Shown piece after piece: positions 20,267-31,392 of a DNA stretch of 64,000 nt (the stretch's first letter is position 1; each line of letters begins with the position of its first letter). This stretch comes from Coprococcus aceti. GTDB taxonomy: Bacteria; Bacillota; Clostridia; Lachnospirales; Lachnospiraceae. The position numbers and the translations under genes were made by a program. The DNA lies in NCBI RefSeq assembly GCF_025567285.1, contig NZ_JAOQJT010000009.1:80519-144518 (forward strand), written 5' to 3'. Under the pieces are notes generated by a model. That model worked only from the letters and a program-made list of their open reading frames with translations, was not told the DNA's origin and did no database searches.

Positions 20267-20600
20267 TTTTACCTCCTTTATGATTTATATAAAATACAAG
20301 CTTTTATTACAGTTTATATTTTAGTTTTACAAATGTTATAGTTTTTATGTCCTTTCGTTTTGCATACACCTTTTTATATTTTACAATATATCTTTCTATA
20401 TGTAAAACTGCTCTTCCTCTTTTTTCCGACTACTTATGCCATTGTTTCCACATAATTAACAATCTTAACCATCCTTTTACCATACCGCCTTCTAAAAAAC
20501 CTTTTATACAATTCTACTCCATTTGCTGTACTGTTTTTTCCTCACCAAACAAAGTGAAAAGGACAGCCCACATTCTAGTGGTCTGCCCATGTCTATTTCA
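20267..20600. other. Intergenic stretch between pcrA and the defence operon
   Basis: AT-rich, with no supported ORF. It should hold the promoter of the leftward defence operon, though no clear -35/-10 pair stood out. Its right end holds the pcrA terminator (20557-20588). Confidence 0.5.
20557..20588 (-). terminator. Terminator of pcrA
   Basis: On the minus strand GGGCAGACCAC-TAGAAT-GTGGGCTGTCC pairs with one mismatch and one G-U, followed by TTTT. It lies just after the helicase stop codon. Confidence 0.65.
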
Positions 20601-22757
20601 TTAACCGAGTTTTTCCAGCCCCACCCCAATCTTCAAGTTCCTCTCCGTCTCCACCCTATCAAACTTAACCACATAGCACCCTATATCTCCCCTGATACCG
20701 GTTATAGTGCCCTCGCCGAACACCTTATGTCTCACCCGGTCGCCGGGCTTTAGCTCGGTGTCCAGCGGCATATAGCGGCTTTCATTTGCGGCTATGTAGT
20801 TCTTGGTGTCGTCGACAAGGCGCTGCGGGAGCTCGTTCACGTAACCGATGGCTTCCCGGTCTATGTTGAATATGAATCTAGAAGGATATCTAAATGAATC
20901 ATCATAATTCAGGCCTTCTGCATCGCTGATGTACAGGCCGCGCTCCGCTCTGGTGCACGCCACGTATGCCATGCGTCGTTCCTCCTCGAGCATCGCCTCA
21001 GTGTCCACGTGCTTGCTTGGGAATATGCCTTCATTTACACCGCACACGAACACATATGGGAACTCCAGACCCTTTGCGGTGTGTATGGTCATCATCGTCA
21101 CAGAATCCTTGTCCTTCTCCCTGTCATTGTTCGTGTAGAGAGCTATGCTCTGCAGATATTCCTCCAGCGTATTCTCCTCACCGGAGGTCTTCTCATATTC
21201 GTCTATCGACTGCTTCAGCTCTGCCAGGTTGTCCAGCCTTTCCTGTTCGCCCGCCTGTCTGAGCATCGCCTCGTAGCCCGTGGCGGCCATGAGCTCCATC
21301 ACAAGATCAGACAGACTTTTCTCCTTGTATGTCTTCCTGAAGTTTTCTATGATATCGACAAAGGCTGAAGCACCTGTCGACTTAACAGTCTTCTCCTCCA
21401 GAAGATCCTGAAGACCGCTGTACAGTGAGCATCTGTGAGTCTCACAGTACGACTTCAGCATCGACATTCTCTTTTTGCCAAAGTTCCGCTTTGGTTCATT
21501 TATCACCCTGCGGAATGACAGATCATCCGCGTATGCCACCATCCTGAGATATGCCAGCACATCCTTTATCTCCTTGCGTTTGTAGAACTCCGTTCCACTG
21601 TAGAGGACATACGGGATCTTTGTCTTGATAAATGCTTCCTCTATGCTTCTCGATACGAAATGTGACCTGTACAAAACGGCTATATCACTGTACTTTGTGC
21701 CCGCCTCAACCAGTCTTTTTATCTCATTTGTCACCCACTGGGCTTCATCCCCGGTGGTCCTGGAATGTACGTACAGAGGGCGTGCCTCAGACGGCTTCAC
21801 AGCCACAAGCCTGTGGGGCAGTCTGTTCCTGTTTTTCTCGATCAGTGAGTTGGACACCGCCAGTATGTCAGGAGTTGAACGATAATTCGTGTCGAGGAAT
21901 ATGGTCTGTGTATTCTCATGGTTCTTGTCGAATTCCAGTATGTACTCTATCCTTGCCCCGCGCCACGTATATATGGTCTGATCCGGATCGCCCACGATGA
22001 ACAGATTCCTGTGATAACCGCTGAGTATCTCTGCCAGCGCATACTGGTTACCGCTGACATCCTGAAACTCGTCCACCATGACATACATCATGCGTTCCTG
22101 CCATTTGCGGCATTTCTCCGCATCGGTTCTGAGGATGTGGAGCGCAATGGTTATGAGATCATCATAGTCAAGTCCATACACCTTCTTCTGTTCGTACAGG
22201 TATCCCAGAAATACTTTTTCAGGTATGTCTGAAGCCTTCTCATAATCCGCCAGCAGTCTGTCGTTGCTTATGTCCGCCAAATATGTGATATGCTGCATCT
22301 CGTTCTTCATAGTCGATATGTGATCCCTCGCCATGTCAAATGTATATGTTCTCGACTGTATATGGGCATTCTCGTACACCGTTTTGAGTATATCCTCCGT
22401 GTCCTCGCTGTCCATCACCACAAAGTTCTGGGGATAATTGATGGCATGGATATCCTCCCTCAGAAGCTTCACACAGAAGCCGTGAAATGTGCAGATGTAT
22501 CCCGTATCACTGTCCCCGATCATCTGTCTGATACGTTTGCTCATCTCCCTCGCCGCTTTATTTGTAAATGTGACACACAGTATATTCGATGTGGATATTC
22601 CAAGCTCGTCCACCAGATACGCATACCTGTATGTGAGCGCCTTTGTCTTGCCGGTTCCCGCTCCCGCAATTATGCGCACATACCCTTCTGTGGTGGTCAC
22701 TGCCTCCTTTTGCTGTTCATTCAGTTCATCTATAAAATTATCCATACAGTCCTCCAT
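20601..22757 (-). CDS. pcrA: UvrD/PcrA-type ATP-dependent DNA helicase
   Basis: A 718-aa SF1A helicase. Motif I is GAGTGKTKAL (about 31-40), motif II VDEFQDVSGNQ, motif III GDPDQTIYTWRGA, motif V TIHTAKGLEFPYVFV and motif VI VACTRAERGLY. The C-terminus GDRVRHKVFGEGTITGI is the Tudor-like tail seen in PcrA/UvrD. These 3'-5' helicases act in nucleotide excision repair, removal of RecA filaments and plasmid replication. The first residues include a second Met at position 5, so the exact start is uncertain. It has its own terminator and looks like ordinary chromosome beside the defence island. Confidence 0.93.
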   Translation of the reverse strand: MEDCMDNFIDELNEQQKEAVTTTEGYVRIIAGAGTGKTKALTYRYAYLVDELGISTSNILCVTFTNKAAREMSKRIRQMIGDSDTGYICTFHGFCVKLLREDIHAINYPQNFVVMDSEDTEDILKTVYENAHIQSRTYTFDMARDHISTMKNEMQHITYLADISNDRLLADYEKASDIPEKVFLGYLYEQKKVYGLDYDDLITIALHILRTDAEKCRKWQERMMYVMVDEFQDVSGNQYALAEILSGYHRNLFIVGDPDQTIYTWRGARIEYILEFDKNHENTQTIFLDTNYRSTPDILAVSNSLIEKNRNRLPHRLVAVKPSEARPLYVHSRTTGDEAQWVTNEIKRLVEAGTKYSDIAVLYRSHFVSRSIEEAFIKTKIPYVLYSGTEFYKRKEIKDVLAYLRMVAYADDLSFRRVINEPKRNFGKKRMSMLKSYCETHRCSLYSGLQDLLEEKTVKSTGASAFVDIIENFRKTYKEKSLSDLVMELMAATGYEAMLRQAGEQERLDNLAELKQSIDEYEKTSGEENTLEEYLQSIALYTNNDREKDKDSVTMMTIHTAKGLEFPYVFVCGVNEGIFPSKHVDTEAMLEEERRMAYVACTRAERGLYISDAEGLNYDDSFRYPSRFIFNIDREAIGYVNELPQRLVDDTKNYIAANESRYMPLDTELKPGDRVRHKVFGEGTITGIRGDIGCYVVKFDRVETERNLKIGVGLEKLG

Positions 22758-22842
22758 ATATTCACAAACATATGTTCAGTATAGCAGATTATATCTTTCC
22801 TGTCACTACACTCATGGTTTTACACCAGAACGATCTTCACAT

Positions 22843-22878
22843 AAAAAACAGGACAGCCACATAACCTGTGACTGTCCC
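22843..22878 (-). terminator. Terminator of the giant surface protein gene
   Basis: On the minus strand GGACAGTCACAGG-TTA-TGTGGCTGTCC forms a hairpin, followed by TG and TTTTTT. Confidence 0.75.
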
Positions 22879-22901
22879 GCCAATGCATCAACACATTTCA
22901 T

Positions 22902-25900
22902 TTATTTTGACTTTTTGTAAACCGCTTTCTTAGGAGTGTTCATTCCCTTCACCTTGAGCTTCTTTGCATATGCGTCATATTTCTTCTTAGGAAGATATAT
23001 CTTCACATTGCTCTTGACACCCTGGAAAGCATTCTTACCGATAGTCGTTATCCTTGTAGACTTTATGGTAACTTTTCCAAGCTTTCCACACTTGCTGAAT
23101 GCTGCACCTCCTATGGTCTTAACGTTTCCTCCGATCACAACCGTGGTGAGATATTTGCGTCCTGTAAATGCTTTCGCTCCTACAGCCGTAACATTGAAGT
23201 TCACTCCACCGATCTTGACACTGGATGCAACCGTGAGTGACTTGAACTTCTTGTCGCTCTTCTTGCTTGTACTTCCAACAAGTGTCACTGTTCCCTTGCC
23301 ATTTGAAGCGGCATTTGTCACCTTATATTTCAGATAGCCAGGCACGCCCTTCTGCGCAACTTTATATATCTTGCCCTTGCCAGCCTTGATAGCAAATGTC
23401 TTGCTGACGGAGCCTCTGTAATTACCCTTACCAGTGATCTTTACTGTCGCTGTACCGATATTCTTGTTGTTCTTGTACTGTACGGTGTAATCCACACCAT
23501 TCTTCAGTGTTGTTTTGCCTCTCCTGAGCGCAAGCGATTTAACAGTGATAGGTGATCCTGTGTATGTATATCCATTCTTTTCTATACCGCTTACGACCAC
23601 ATTGTTCTTGGAATTTCCTATGTCTATTCCAAGGGCAGCTACTGACTCATAACGCTTGTACCCACACTTGGTACAGGTAAATGTCTTCTTACCTGCCGCT
23701 GTGTCTGTAGGCTTGGTCGTTATCGCTCCCTTGTCCCATGTGTGGTTTGCCAGGCCTGACTTCTCTCCACATGAGCACTGATACCAGTGAGATCTGCTGT
23801 CGCTCTTGTACTTATTGCCGTAATCGTGTACATGCTGCTCCAGCTCTTTCTCGACGGTGATCTTTACATTGAATACAACTCCATTGTAAGCCCTGTTCCA
23901 TCCTGTAACTGATGTCCAGTCATAATTTACTGTGTCTGCAGGCTTGAAGCAAAGCTTGTATGTATTGCCATCCTCAACCTTTGTCGTTCTGTCTGTATAC
24001 CATGTGTATACTCCATCCTCGCGCTCTGGAATCTCTATGTCTGCAAGAGTCATATTCTCCTTAGCACTCAGTGAATCTATCGCCTGAGTAAATACTGCAT
24101 TTGCAGGAAGAATCTGAACAGTTATCTCCACATGCTCTGCTCTCGCGTATACATCCTCATCTTCAGGTACAAATGTTGCAAGGAAAGTCTTTGTTCCAAC
24201 CTCTCCCACAGATTCATCTGCATTCTCCCAGATGAACATTCCACCTGCTGTCTCAGGCAGGAGTATCTTGCCAACAGTGTCTCCGTATGTAGCTGTGACA
24301 TTCTCCGGAACTGTAAATACAGGATCCTGCTTTCTCACATACACTGAAAGCTTCACTGCAATTCTCACACTTCCGTCTTCCAGTTCCTCATATGTTCCCT
24401 CTGCTGCATCGATCTTGCTCCAGTCATAGTTTGCTGTGTCGTCTGGAACAAAGTATGCATCGTAGGTCTCGCTTGTTCCGGCCTTGCCTACCTGCTGTGT
24501 TCCATCTGCCCACATGTACTTTCCTGCTGTCGATGTTGGAAGCTCCACATCCGCAAGGGTCTTGCCGGCATATGCGTCGACCGCCTTTCCTGTAGTAAAT
24601 GAAGGTATTCCCTTCTCCACGCTGGATATGATCAGTGTGAACTCAGCCACTGTCTGATTCTGTCCTCTCACCGTGAACTTGACTGTCTGTGCCTCAGCAC
24701 TTGCAGTCTTTGGTGTTCCATATACCTTTCCATCGTATATCACAAGTCCTGCCGGAAGTGTCTGTCCCTTTGCAAGGGAGTATGACACATATCCGTTGTC
24801 CACCGCTTCATCATTCTGGATCTCTATGGCTGTCAGATCATATAATGGCTCATCCTTTGTGGTTGTCTTTCCAACCTGCGCCTTAACTGTATCCTCTGTC
24901 TTTGCGAGAGTTATATTTACGGCCTCCTGCTTTGCCATATTTACCGTAACTGTTGCCGGCTCATATGTCATGACGCCGCTCCAGAGACGGTTGTTACTTG
25001 TAGTCATGACTGTGTCATCCGGTCCAAATACAACTGAATCCACCGCCATTCCATCTATCGGCTCACCGTCTATTGTGATGTAGAACGACTTGCCACCCTG
25101 TATATAGAGTGCATCGTCACCGTCAACACCTGACTTCTTCTGACATCTTGTTGCCGATGAGCTCTTCTCTATCTTTGCATCGCCATCCTTGAAGCAGTAT
25201 TCTGGATAATCCACATCCAGCTTGTAGAAAATGACGCTGTAATTTTTCAGTGCGTACACCATATCCGGGATCACTGTGGTGAGTATGCTTCCGCTTCCAA
25301 GACTTGACGTATATGCAAGCTGCTTCATATTACCATAGTTTACGATCATTGCACTGTTTGTGAGGTTGCCAAATGTAAACTGTGCATCAGCTCTGTTGAT
25401 GAGCTTTGCATTTGTATTCAAGGTGATCCTCTCACTATTTGCTGCTGTGATATCCCCGTAGTTATCTACTGTTGCTGAAGCCTGAACATTTCCTTTCAGA
25501 TTCCATGCACCTCTGTTGACCAGTGATCCTGTCATAGTCAGAGCGCCGTCCACATTCCATGTGCCAAGGTTCTCAACATCACCGGTAACTGTCGCTGTCG
25601 ACGTATTTGTAAGAGCTGCGCCCTCGGCGATGGTCAGCTTTGAATCCTTGAGGATCTCAAGCTGTTTTACCTCCACCTCTCTGTCAAGTGTGTAGTCTCC
25701 GCCTATAGTTAATTTGCCGGCGAGAGACATATACAGTGAACCCAGACTCTCAACCTGGTAATTGTCAGCGGTGCCCTTTACAGTCGCTGTGGACTTTGCA
25801 TTCTCGTCTACATACTCTACCTTGCCGACCTTACCGCCTGCCGCAAGTACAAAGTCACCTGTGACAGCGCCCTCTGTTCCTGCCTCAACGTATATATTTC

Positions 25901-28900
25901 CAATGCTGTAACCATAGTTAAATACCAATGCCTTGCTATGCTCATTGTTGACGTCATTTTTTCTGAGTTCTCCTGACTTTATCTCGGCATACAGATCTCC
26001 CTTTACATCTGACTGCTGGACAAAGTTGTTGCATTTCTCAGCACACCATCTTCCCTCAACCACACAGTTCACATTTCCGGATACGACTGTTCCCGACACT
26101 CCATTGAAGTATGAGCGCTTGTTCATATAATCCGCACCGTATATAAATGTATTGTAATGATCAGTTATACCAACTCTTACATCCACATCACCTGATACTG
26201 ATCCACCTGATGTAACATACATATTCTCAGACTTTGTTGATTCCGGTGTGTACATCTGTGCAGACTTTGCAAATGTGAAGTCTACCTTCTCCGCATTTGT
26301 ATTGTACGCACCGTATACCACGCTTCCTGCTCTTCCGTCCTCTGCCGTGAAGGTCACTGTCTTGACATCAGCGTTTCCTGCCGCAGCTACAGTGCCTGAC
26401 ACATAACCGTCCATGATCGTCATGGTTACATTTCCATCTATCGTCACTCGGTCTGCCTTGCTGTCAGTTGAACCCGCAGCACATATATTGCCGACATTTC
26501 CGCTTCTGAGTGTCACCGATATGTCACCGGTGTATTTATTTGCTGTGTCCGTATAGCCTGATATGCTGTAGCCTGACAGATCATATGTAACCTCTCCATC
26601 TATTCTAAGTGGTCTGTTGTCGTCTGCCACTCCGTTGTGATCAGCATCCAGATATACTGAGCTCTTGCTGCTGTCCGATGGATCAACTATTATCACTGCC
26701 GAATTTCCACCAAGATCAATGGTCTTATCCTCTGTGTTCACAGATACACCAAGCTTGTTGATATCAGGTATCTCCGTGCCTGCCGGCAGTACCTTGAATA
26801 CCACTGGGAAATCAACCGATGTTCCATTTCGTCCTGTTATGACAAATGTTACTGTGCTTTCACCTGCATTCTTGGCTGTTCCTGTTATCTTACCCGACTC
26901 AAGCACAAGTCCTGATGGAAGTGTCGAACCGCTCTTCAGTCTGTACTGCATGTCAGTTCCATAATCCTTTGTGGTATCTCCTGTAACCTTGAGGATCGTG
27001 AGATCGTACGCTGGTGAAGCCGCTGTGTACTTGGTCTCCGCCGCCAGAGTCGGATCTGCGTATTCCTTACTGATGTCTATCTGGTCTGCCACATAATCCA
27101 CTACAATAGACATAGATGAATCCGGGCCTGTCACCTTTGCACTTCCGTTGCTTCCCTGTACCGGCTCGCCGCCATTTGCCGACACATAGGCTGTGTAACC
27201 CGGCACATCGGTATAGCTAACTGTAATCGCCTGTTTGCAGGCAACATATTTGACATTCTCATATTCAACTACATATGACTGTGCAGCCAATTTTGCTGAT
27301 GTGTTGTCCATGTTTGTTGAGCCGCCTGCATAGCTGTAATACACTCCTGTCCAGCCGCTGGCATCTATATCATCTGCAAATTTTCCTGCTGCCACCCACA
27401 CACCTGTGTTGCTGAACTGGTCTGAAGGACACTTGAGCGTACCCTTCTGATATACTCTTGCCCAGCCTGATGTCATATTGACCTTGCCCACATCAAACAG
27501 CGCATCCTCGCCTATTGTGAGTGTCGTGTCATACTGTGTCATATTGAGAGCCGCAAGCTTCGTATCTCCATTCACAACTGCCTTGGCATACTTTGAATAA
27601 CCAAGCCGGTCAGCGGTCAGCGTATCGTTAAATACTGCGGATGATCTCTCATTCAGTGACACATAATCCGTTACCTCAACCGGAGCATTTACATCAACTG
27701 CCGCACTGTCATAGATTATCAGAGCCTTTGCCGTGAGTTTCTTATTCACAACATAGGTTCCTCTGATAGTTACGATATCCTTGCTGTTTCTCATGAATGC
27801 ACCGGTATATTTTGATGTTGTATCCGCTGCAAATCCGCCCTTATCTACAGTGTTCTCTGCGATCTCATATGCGATGGTTCCATCCACGGTTGAATTCGAC
27901 AGAACATACATAGTTGCTGCCTTACCACCACGGATATTTATACTCACCGCATCGCCGCCTTCATATGAAAGCTCTGAATCCTTTGCACCGTATATTGCTT
28001 TTACATTTCCCCCCGTCATGGTGATCCTGATGTTTCGTCTTATGGCGTTGTCCTCGACACCTGTTATCGTGTACTCCGACAGATCTCCGGTGTACAGAGG
28101 TGTCTTGCCATCTGCCTGTCCATCCTGATTGTCGTCCACGTATATCTCTGTCTCTGTGTCGTCCTTTGCCTGGATGACCACTGATGTTCCGTTGAGACAT
28201 ATAGTCTTCTCATCCTCGTCAACTACGATTCGGCCATCCTGGTTGTCCTGCTTCTTCTCCTCATTTGAGACGATCACGTTCAATGAGAGCTGTGCCTTTG
28301 AACCGTTTCTTCCTGTCACATGGACTATGACATTTTTTCCGTCTTCATAAAGCTTACTTGCCGTTCCGACGATCTTGCCATCGATCAATGTGAGTCCCTC
28401 AGGAAGACCATTTGTCTCGTCTATCTCGTATGTGACCTCGCCCTCTCTTGCGTCGTTTGATATGACAAGATCTGCCATGTCATAGAGAGGTGAGGCTGCT
28501 GTGTATTCTTTTCCAAGCAGTGCTGAAGGGTCAACAGTTGTCTTGGATACCACGATCTGCTTTCCTGTCGTTACGATCGTCACTGTACAAGGCTCATTTG
28601 GCATGCTGAACGTGTACACGCCATTTGATTCAACCGCTGAATTTTCCGCTGTGTCGCTCTGACCTCTGAAGGTCACCTTGTCAAGAATATATCCCTTGTT
28701 CACGGTCGGTGTTATCTTGACATCTGCGCCGCCCTTGACATATGTACCATCAGGATCAATATACTGTGACGTCTTGCCTGTCATGGTGTACGTTGCGGCC
28801 TTCTCGTTGGACACAACATCTAATGAATAATTTACATTTGCAACATCCCCTACAGCCGAGTCCTCTATTACACCCCCCTTTGAGAATATATTTGGCAGAT

Positions 28901-31208
28901 ACCCATCAGTCGCCTTAAATGTTCCCTTGAGGATTCCACTGTGGAGTATATTTGAACCGCCTGCTGCATATATACCCTCTTTTGCAGTTAACGTTACCCC
29001 CTTGTTGATAACGATCACGGCATTGCCCTGGCTTCCGTTCTCTGTGAAGTTACCAAAGTAAATATTGTCAGCAGTTACATCCTTGTCTATCACAAGATTC
29101 TGTCCGCCATAATATATATTCTGTCCATAGGTTATAACAGATGAGCCGGTGGTATTCATGCTTGGAGCCATATAATACTTCTCCGGCATACTGCACTTGT
29201 CATCAAATGTAACTTTTGCATCCTTGTTATTACCTATATACATCTGGAAGCTTATTCCGTCTGCATTTGTAAAATCTGTGTTGTTGATCTTTATATCAAC
29301 AGGAACTGTATTCTCGGTTGAACCGGAATAGCTCTCATTTGCCAGATAGAAAATATTATTTCCCGCCAGTCCATTTATACTGCTGTCTGACAACGTTATG
29401 TCAACCTTTGTTCCGATATTTCCGCAACTGTAATCACCTCCGGCGAGTCCACATTTTGCAAAATGTATCTTTGCTATATCCGCCTTGAGTTCCCCTGCCA
29501 GTGCAAAGTTGCCCATCATGGTAAACATGTCGCTGCCCGCGTATTCATACGAGTTCACAAGCGGATCACCATTTTCGTCTACTATGGATTCATCATTCAT
29601 GCCATCCACATTGACCGTCATATTCCCCAGACAGCTACCGCCGTATACAAACCGTGCTGAACTGCTGATAACGTTGCTGACGCTTATGTTAAGATCCTTA
29701 CTGATGCTTCCGCCCTGCTCTACATTCAAAGATCTCGTAATGCTGCAGCCCGAAACTATGGCATCTACAGAACCATTTACCGTCACATTTGACAGCTCCA
29801 GAGCATTTACATAGGCTGCATTACAGTTGTAAAGTTCTGCCTTTATATCACCTTTTACACCTGTGCTCAGATACATGCCATTTAATGTATCTGTTGTTGC
29901 CACAGCCTTCATTACAACGCTGGCAGAAGTGATACCGGAACAATTTGAAATTCCATATACCCTGCCGCTGGCGCCAGTGATATTCTCCATGTTCACAGTA
30001 TACGTATATGTCCCTTCTTCCTCCGGCTGAGTCTGACTGAACGAAACCGAATTCATGCCACATGTTGTGTAACCGGCAGCGCAGTTCTTTATATCTATAT
30101 CAGCCCTTCCGCCCAGCATACCGCCATACATTCCATATATGGTGTTGAACTTTGCTCCTGAGCCATCAACGCTGACATTTACATTTCCCTTTATATTTGT
30201 ATTATTGGTGCCATACACAGACATCTCTGATCCAGACTGGCTTTTCAGCTTAAGGTCCAGATTTCCAAGGATAGCCGCACTTGACGCACCATATACACTG
30301 GCACTGCTTCCATCCTTTACGGCTGATATTCCGTCAAATGTAAGGCTCACGTCACCATCAACCTTTGCGCTCTGGGAAACTCCGCACAGATTGTCTACCT
30401 TGGAGTCAGTCACCTTGGCCGTCAGTGTCTTGCTGAGCACAGCTCCGTTCTGCACAATATACACGGAACTGATGCCGGCACCGTTCATATTGAACACTGC
30501 ATCGCCATTTATCGTATAAGCCTTTCCTGTGTAATATCCATCTGTAGCCAGTGTGACAAATGTGTTGCCATCACAGTTGTAATTGATATTCTCCGTGATG
30601 TCTCCATCCATGGTCGAAGATCTTAGACCATAGAGCGACTTTATTGTCACGGACTCTTCCGTGTCTATCAATACGCCACCTGTACAATATGTCCTGAAAA
30701 GTCCATACAGACTTTCAACTGCCGCGTCGCCCTTCACACTGATAGTTACCGCAGTCATGTTCTCCGGAGTCTCAACAGTGCTCTCAAATGCTCCATATAC
30801 AGCAGGCAGTTCAGCACCGTCTATGGTTATGGAGATCGGCGAACTGCCCTTACCATGATAGATTCCATATATATTGCCATATTGTATGTCCGTGCTTCCA
30901 TCCAATGTGAAAGCTTCCTCGCCCTCATCAAGGATTCCATCCCTGTCTTTGTCATTGTAAATATTGAATAACTGCTCGCTGTCAGTGGAATTCGGCGACT
31001 GCTTTATGATTACCGAATTGCCGTTGAGCGTGACACCTGATGGTGTAGAGCCTGACGACTCATATACATACTCCAGTCCCTTTCCCGTATCCACAGCTTC
31101 AGACTGTGTGTCATCCGCCGCAAATGCCGTTATTCCCGATGCCATGCCAATAGCAGCAAGCACCGACAAGGCCGTTATACCTCCTCGTAGCCTTCTCTTC
31201 CTCATCAA
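22902..31208 (-). CDS. Giant secreted cell-surface protein with beta-helix-like, Ig-like and BspA-type repeats
   Basis: A 2768-aa protein with a signal peptide at residues 1-31 (RRLRGGITALSVLAAIGMAS, then AFAADD). The N-terminal 900 residues are Gly/Asn/Val-rich and repetitive, suggesting a beta-helix. A module with D-x-D-x-D-G calcium-like loops (DDNQDGQADG, DADHNGVADD, NDKDRDGILD) occurs three times. Putative-Ig domains with YTAASPLYD / LPEGLTLIDGKI / GRNG occur three times. MBG-like modules, a CxxC pair (CSCGE, CTKCGYK) and BspA-like leucine-rich repeats (AVGAKAFTGRKYLTTVVIGG) follow near the C-terminus. No LPXTG anchor is seen and the end is basic. Probable adhesion or matrix contact. The ribosome site is GGGAGGG. 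Confidence 0.88.
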   Translation of the reverse strand: MMRKRRLRGGITALSVLAAIGMASGITAFAADDTQSEAVDTGKGLEYVYESSGSTPSGVTLNGNSVIIKQSPNSTDSEQLFNIYNDKDRDGILDEGEEAFTLDGSTDIQYGNIYGIYHGKGSSPISITIDGAELPAVYGAFESTVETPENMTAVTISVKGDAAVESLYGLFRTYCTGGVLIDTEESVTIKSLYGLRSSTMDGDITENINYNCDGNTFVTLATDGYYTGKAYTINGDAVFNMNGAGISSVYIVQNGAVLSKTLTAKVTDSKVDNLCGVSQSAKVDGDVSLTFDGISAVKDGSSASVYGASSAAILGNLDLKLKSQSGSEMSVYGTNNTNIKGNVNVSVDGSGAKFNTIYGMYGGMLGGRADIDIKNCAAGYTTCGMNSVSFSQTQPEEEGTYTYTVNMENITGASGRVYGISNCSGITSASVVMKAVATTDTLNGMYLSTGVKGDIKAELYNCNAAYVNALELSNVTVNGSVDAIVSGCSITRSLNVEQGGSISKDLNISVSNVISSSARFVYGGSCLGNMTVNVDGMNDESIVDENGDPLVNSYEYAGSDMFTMMGNFALAGELKADIAKIHFAKCGLAGGDYSCGNIGTKVDITLSDSSINGLAGNNIFYLANESYSGSTENTVPVDIKINNTDFTNADGISFQMYIGNNKDAKVTFDDKCSMPEKYYMAPSMNTTGSSVITYGQNIYYGGQNLVIDKDVTADNIYFGNFTENGSQGNAVIVINKGVTLTAKEGIYAAGGSNILHSGILKGTFKATDGYLPNIFSKGGVIEDSAVGDVANVNYSLDVVSNEKAATYTMTGKTSQYIDPDGTYVKGGADVKITPTVNKGYILDKVTFRGQSDTAENSAVESNGVYTFSMPNEPCTVTIVTTGKQIVVSKTTVDPSALLGKEYTAASPLYDMADLVISNDAREGEVTYEIDETNGLPEGLTLIDGKIVGTASKLYEDGKNVIVHVTGRNGSKAQLSLNVIVSNEEKKQDNQDGRIVVDEDEKTICLNGTSVVIQAKDDTETEIYVDDNQDGQADGKTPLYTGDLSEYTITGVEDNAIRRNIRITMTGGNVKAIYGAKDSELSYEGGDAVSINIRGGKAATMYVLSNSTVDGTIAYEIAENTVDKGGFAADTTSKYTGAFMRNSKDIVTIRGTYVVNKKLTAKALIIYDSAAVDVNAPVEVTDYVSLNERSSAVFNDTLTADRLGYSKYAKAVVNGDTKLAALNMTQYDTTLTIGEDALFDVGKVNMTSGWARVYQKGTLKCPSDQFSNTGVWVAAGKFADDIDASGWTGVYYSYAGGSTNMDNTSAKLAAQSYVVEYENVKYVACKQAITVSYTDVPGYTAYVSANGGEPVQGSNGSAKVTGPDSSMSIVVDYVADQIDISKEYADPTLAAETKYTAASPAYDLTILKVTGDTTKDYGTDMQYRLKSGSTLPSGLVLESGKITGTAKNAGESTVTFVITGRNGTSVDFPVVFKVLPAGTEIPDINKLGVSVNTEDKTIDLGGNSAVIIVDPSDSSKSSVYLDADHNGVADDNRPLRIDGEVTYDLSGYSISGYTDTANKYTGDISVTLRSGNVGNICAAGSTDSKADRVTIDGNVTMTIMDGYVSGTVAAAGNADVKTVTFTAEDGRAGSVVYGAYNTNAEKVDFTFAKSAQMYTPESTKSENMYVTSGGSVSGDVDVRVGITDHYNTFIYGADYMNKRSYFNGVSGTVVSGNVNCVVEGRWCAEKCNNFVQQSDVKGDLYAEIKSGELRKNDVNNEHSKALVFNYGYSIGNIYVEAGTEGAVTGDFVLAAGGKVGKVEYVDENAKSTATVKGTADNYQVESLGSLYMSLAGKLTIGGDYTLDREVEVKQLEILKDSKLTIAEGAALTNTSTATVTGDVENLGTWNVDGALTMTGSLVNRGAWNLKGNVQASATVDNYGDITAANSERITLNTNAKLINRADAQFTFGNLTNSAMIVNYGNMKQLAYTSSLGSGSILTTVIPDMVYALKNYSVIFYKLDVDYPEYCFKDGDAKIEKSSSATRCQKKSGVDGDDALYIQGGKSFYITIDGEPIDGMAVDSVVFGPDDTVMTTSNNRLWSGVMTYEPATVTVNMAKQEAVNITLAKTEDTVKAQVGKTTTKDEPLYDLTAIEIQNDEAVDNGYVSYSLAKGQTLPAGLVIYDGKVYGTPKTASAEAQTVKFTVRGQNQTVAEFTLIISSVEKGIPSFTTGKAVDAYAGKTLADVELPTSTAGKYMWADGTQQVGKAGTSETYDAYFVPDDTANYDWSKIDAAEGTYEELEDGSVRIAVKLSVYVRKQDPVFTVPENVTATYGDTVGKILLPETAGGMFIWENADESVGEVGTKTFLATFVPEDEDVYARAEHVEITVQILPANAVFTQAIDSLSAKENMTLADIEIPEREDGVYTWYTDRTTKVEDGNTYKLCFKPADTVNYDWTSVTGWNRAYNGVVFNVKITVEKELEQHVHDYGNKYKSDSRSHWYQCSCGEKSGLANHTWDKGAITTKPTDTAAGKKTFTCTKCGYKRYESVAALGIDIGNSKNNVVVSGIEKNGYTYTGSPITVKSLALRRGKTTLKNGVDYTVQYKNNKNIGTATVKITGKGNYRGSVSKTFAIKAGKGKIYKVAQKGVPGYLKYKVTNAASNGKGTVTLVGSTSKKSDKKFKSLTVASSVKIGGVNFNVTAVGAKAFTGRKYLTTVVIGGNVKTIGGAAFSKCGKLGKVTIKSTRITTIGKNAFQGVKSNVKIYLPKKKYDAYAKKLKVKGMNTPKKAVYKKSK

Positions 31209-31235
31209 TTACCCTCCCTTAATTAATTGTTATGC

Positions 31236-31277
31236 AGACTTTCCTGTTATAATTGTGCACAATAACAGAAAAAGTCT
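31236..31277. repeat. Inverted repeat in the leader of the surface-protein gene
   Basis: AGACTTTCCTGTTAT and AGACTTTTTCTGTTAT face each other around TTGTGCACAAT, about 28 bp upstream of the start codon. It could be an operator or a 5' leader hairpin. A second TCTGTTATAATT lies further upstream at about 31378. Confidence 0.5.
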
Positions 31278-31392
31278 TGCAAATATGTAGATTTTTGCCA
31301 CTTTAACCATTTTACCATAGCAAAGTTGCAAATACTATCAACAAATTCACAAGACTTTTTTATGCATTTTTATATTTTCTGTTATAATTCCG

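Noticed and set aside
24673..25083. Several long plus-strand frames inside the surface-protein gene
   Set aside because: They mirror its biased codons on the opposite strand and lack ribosome sites.
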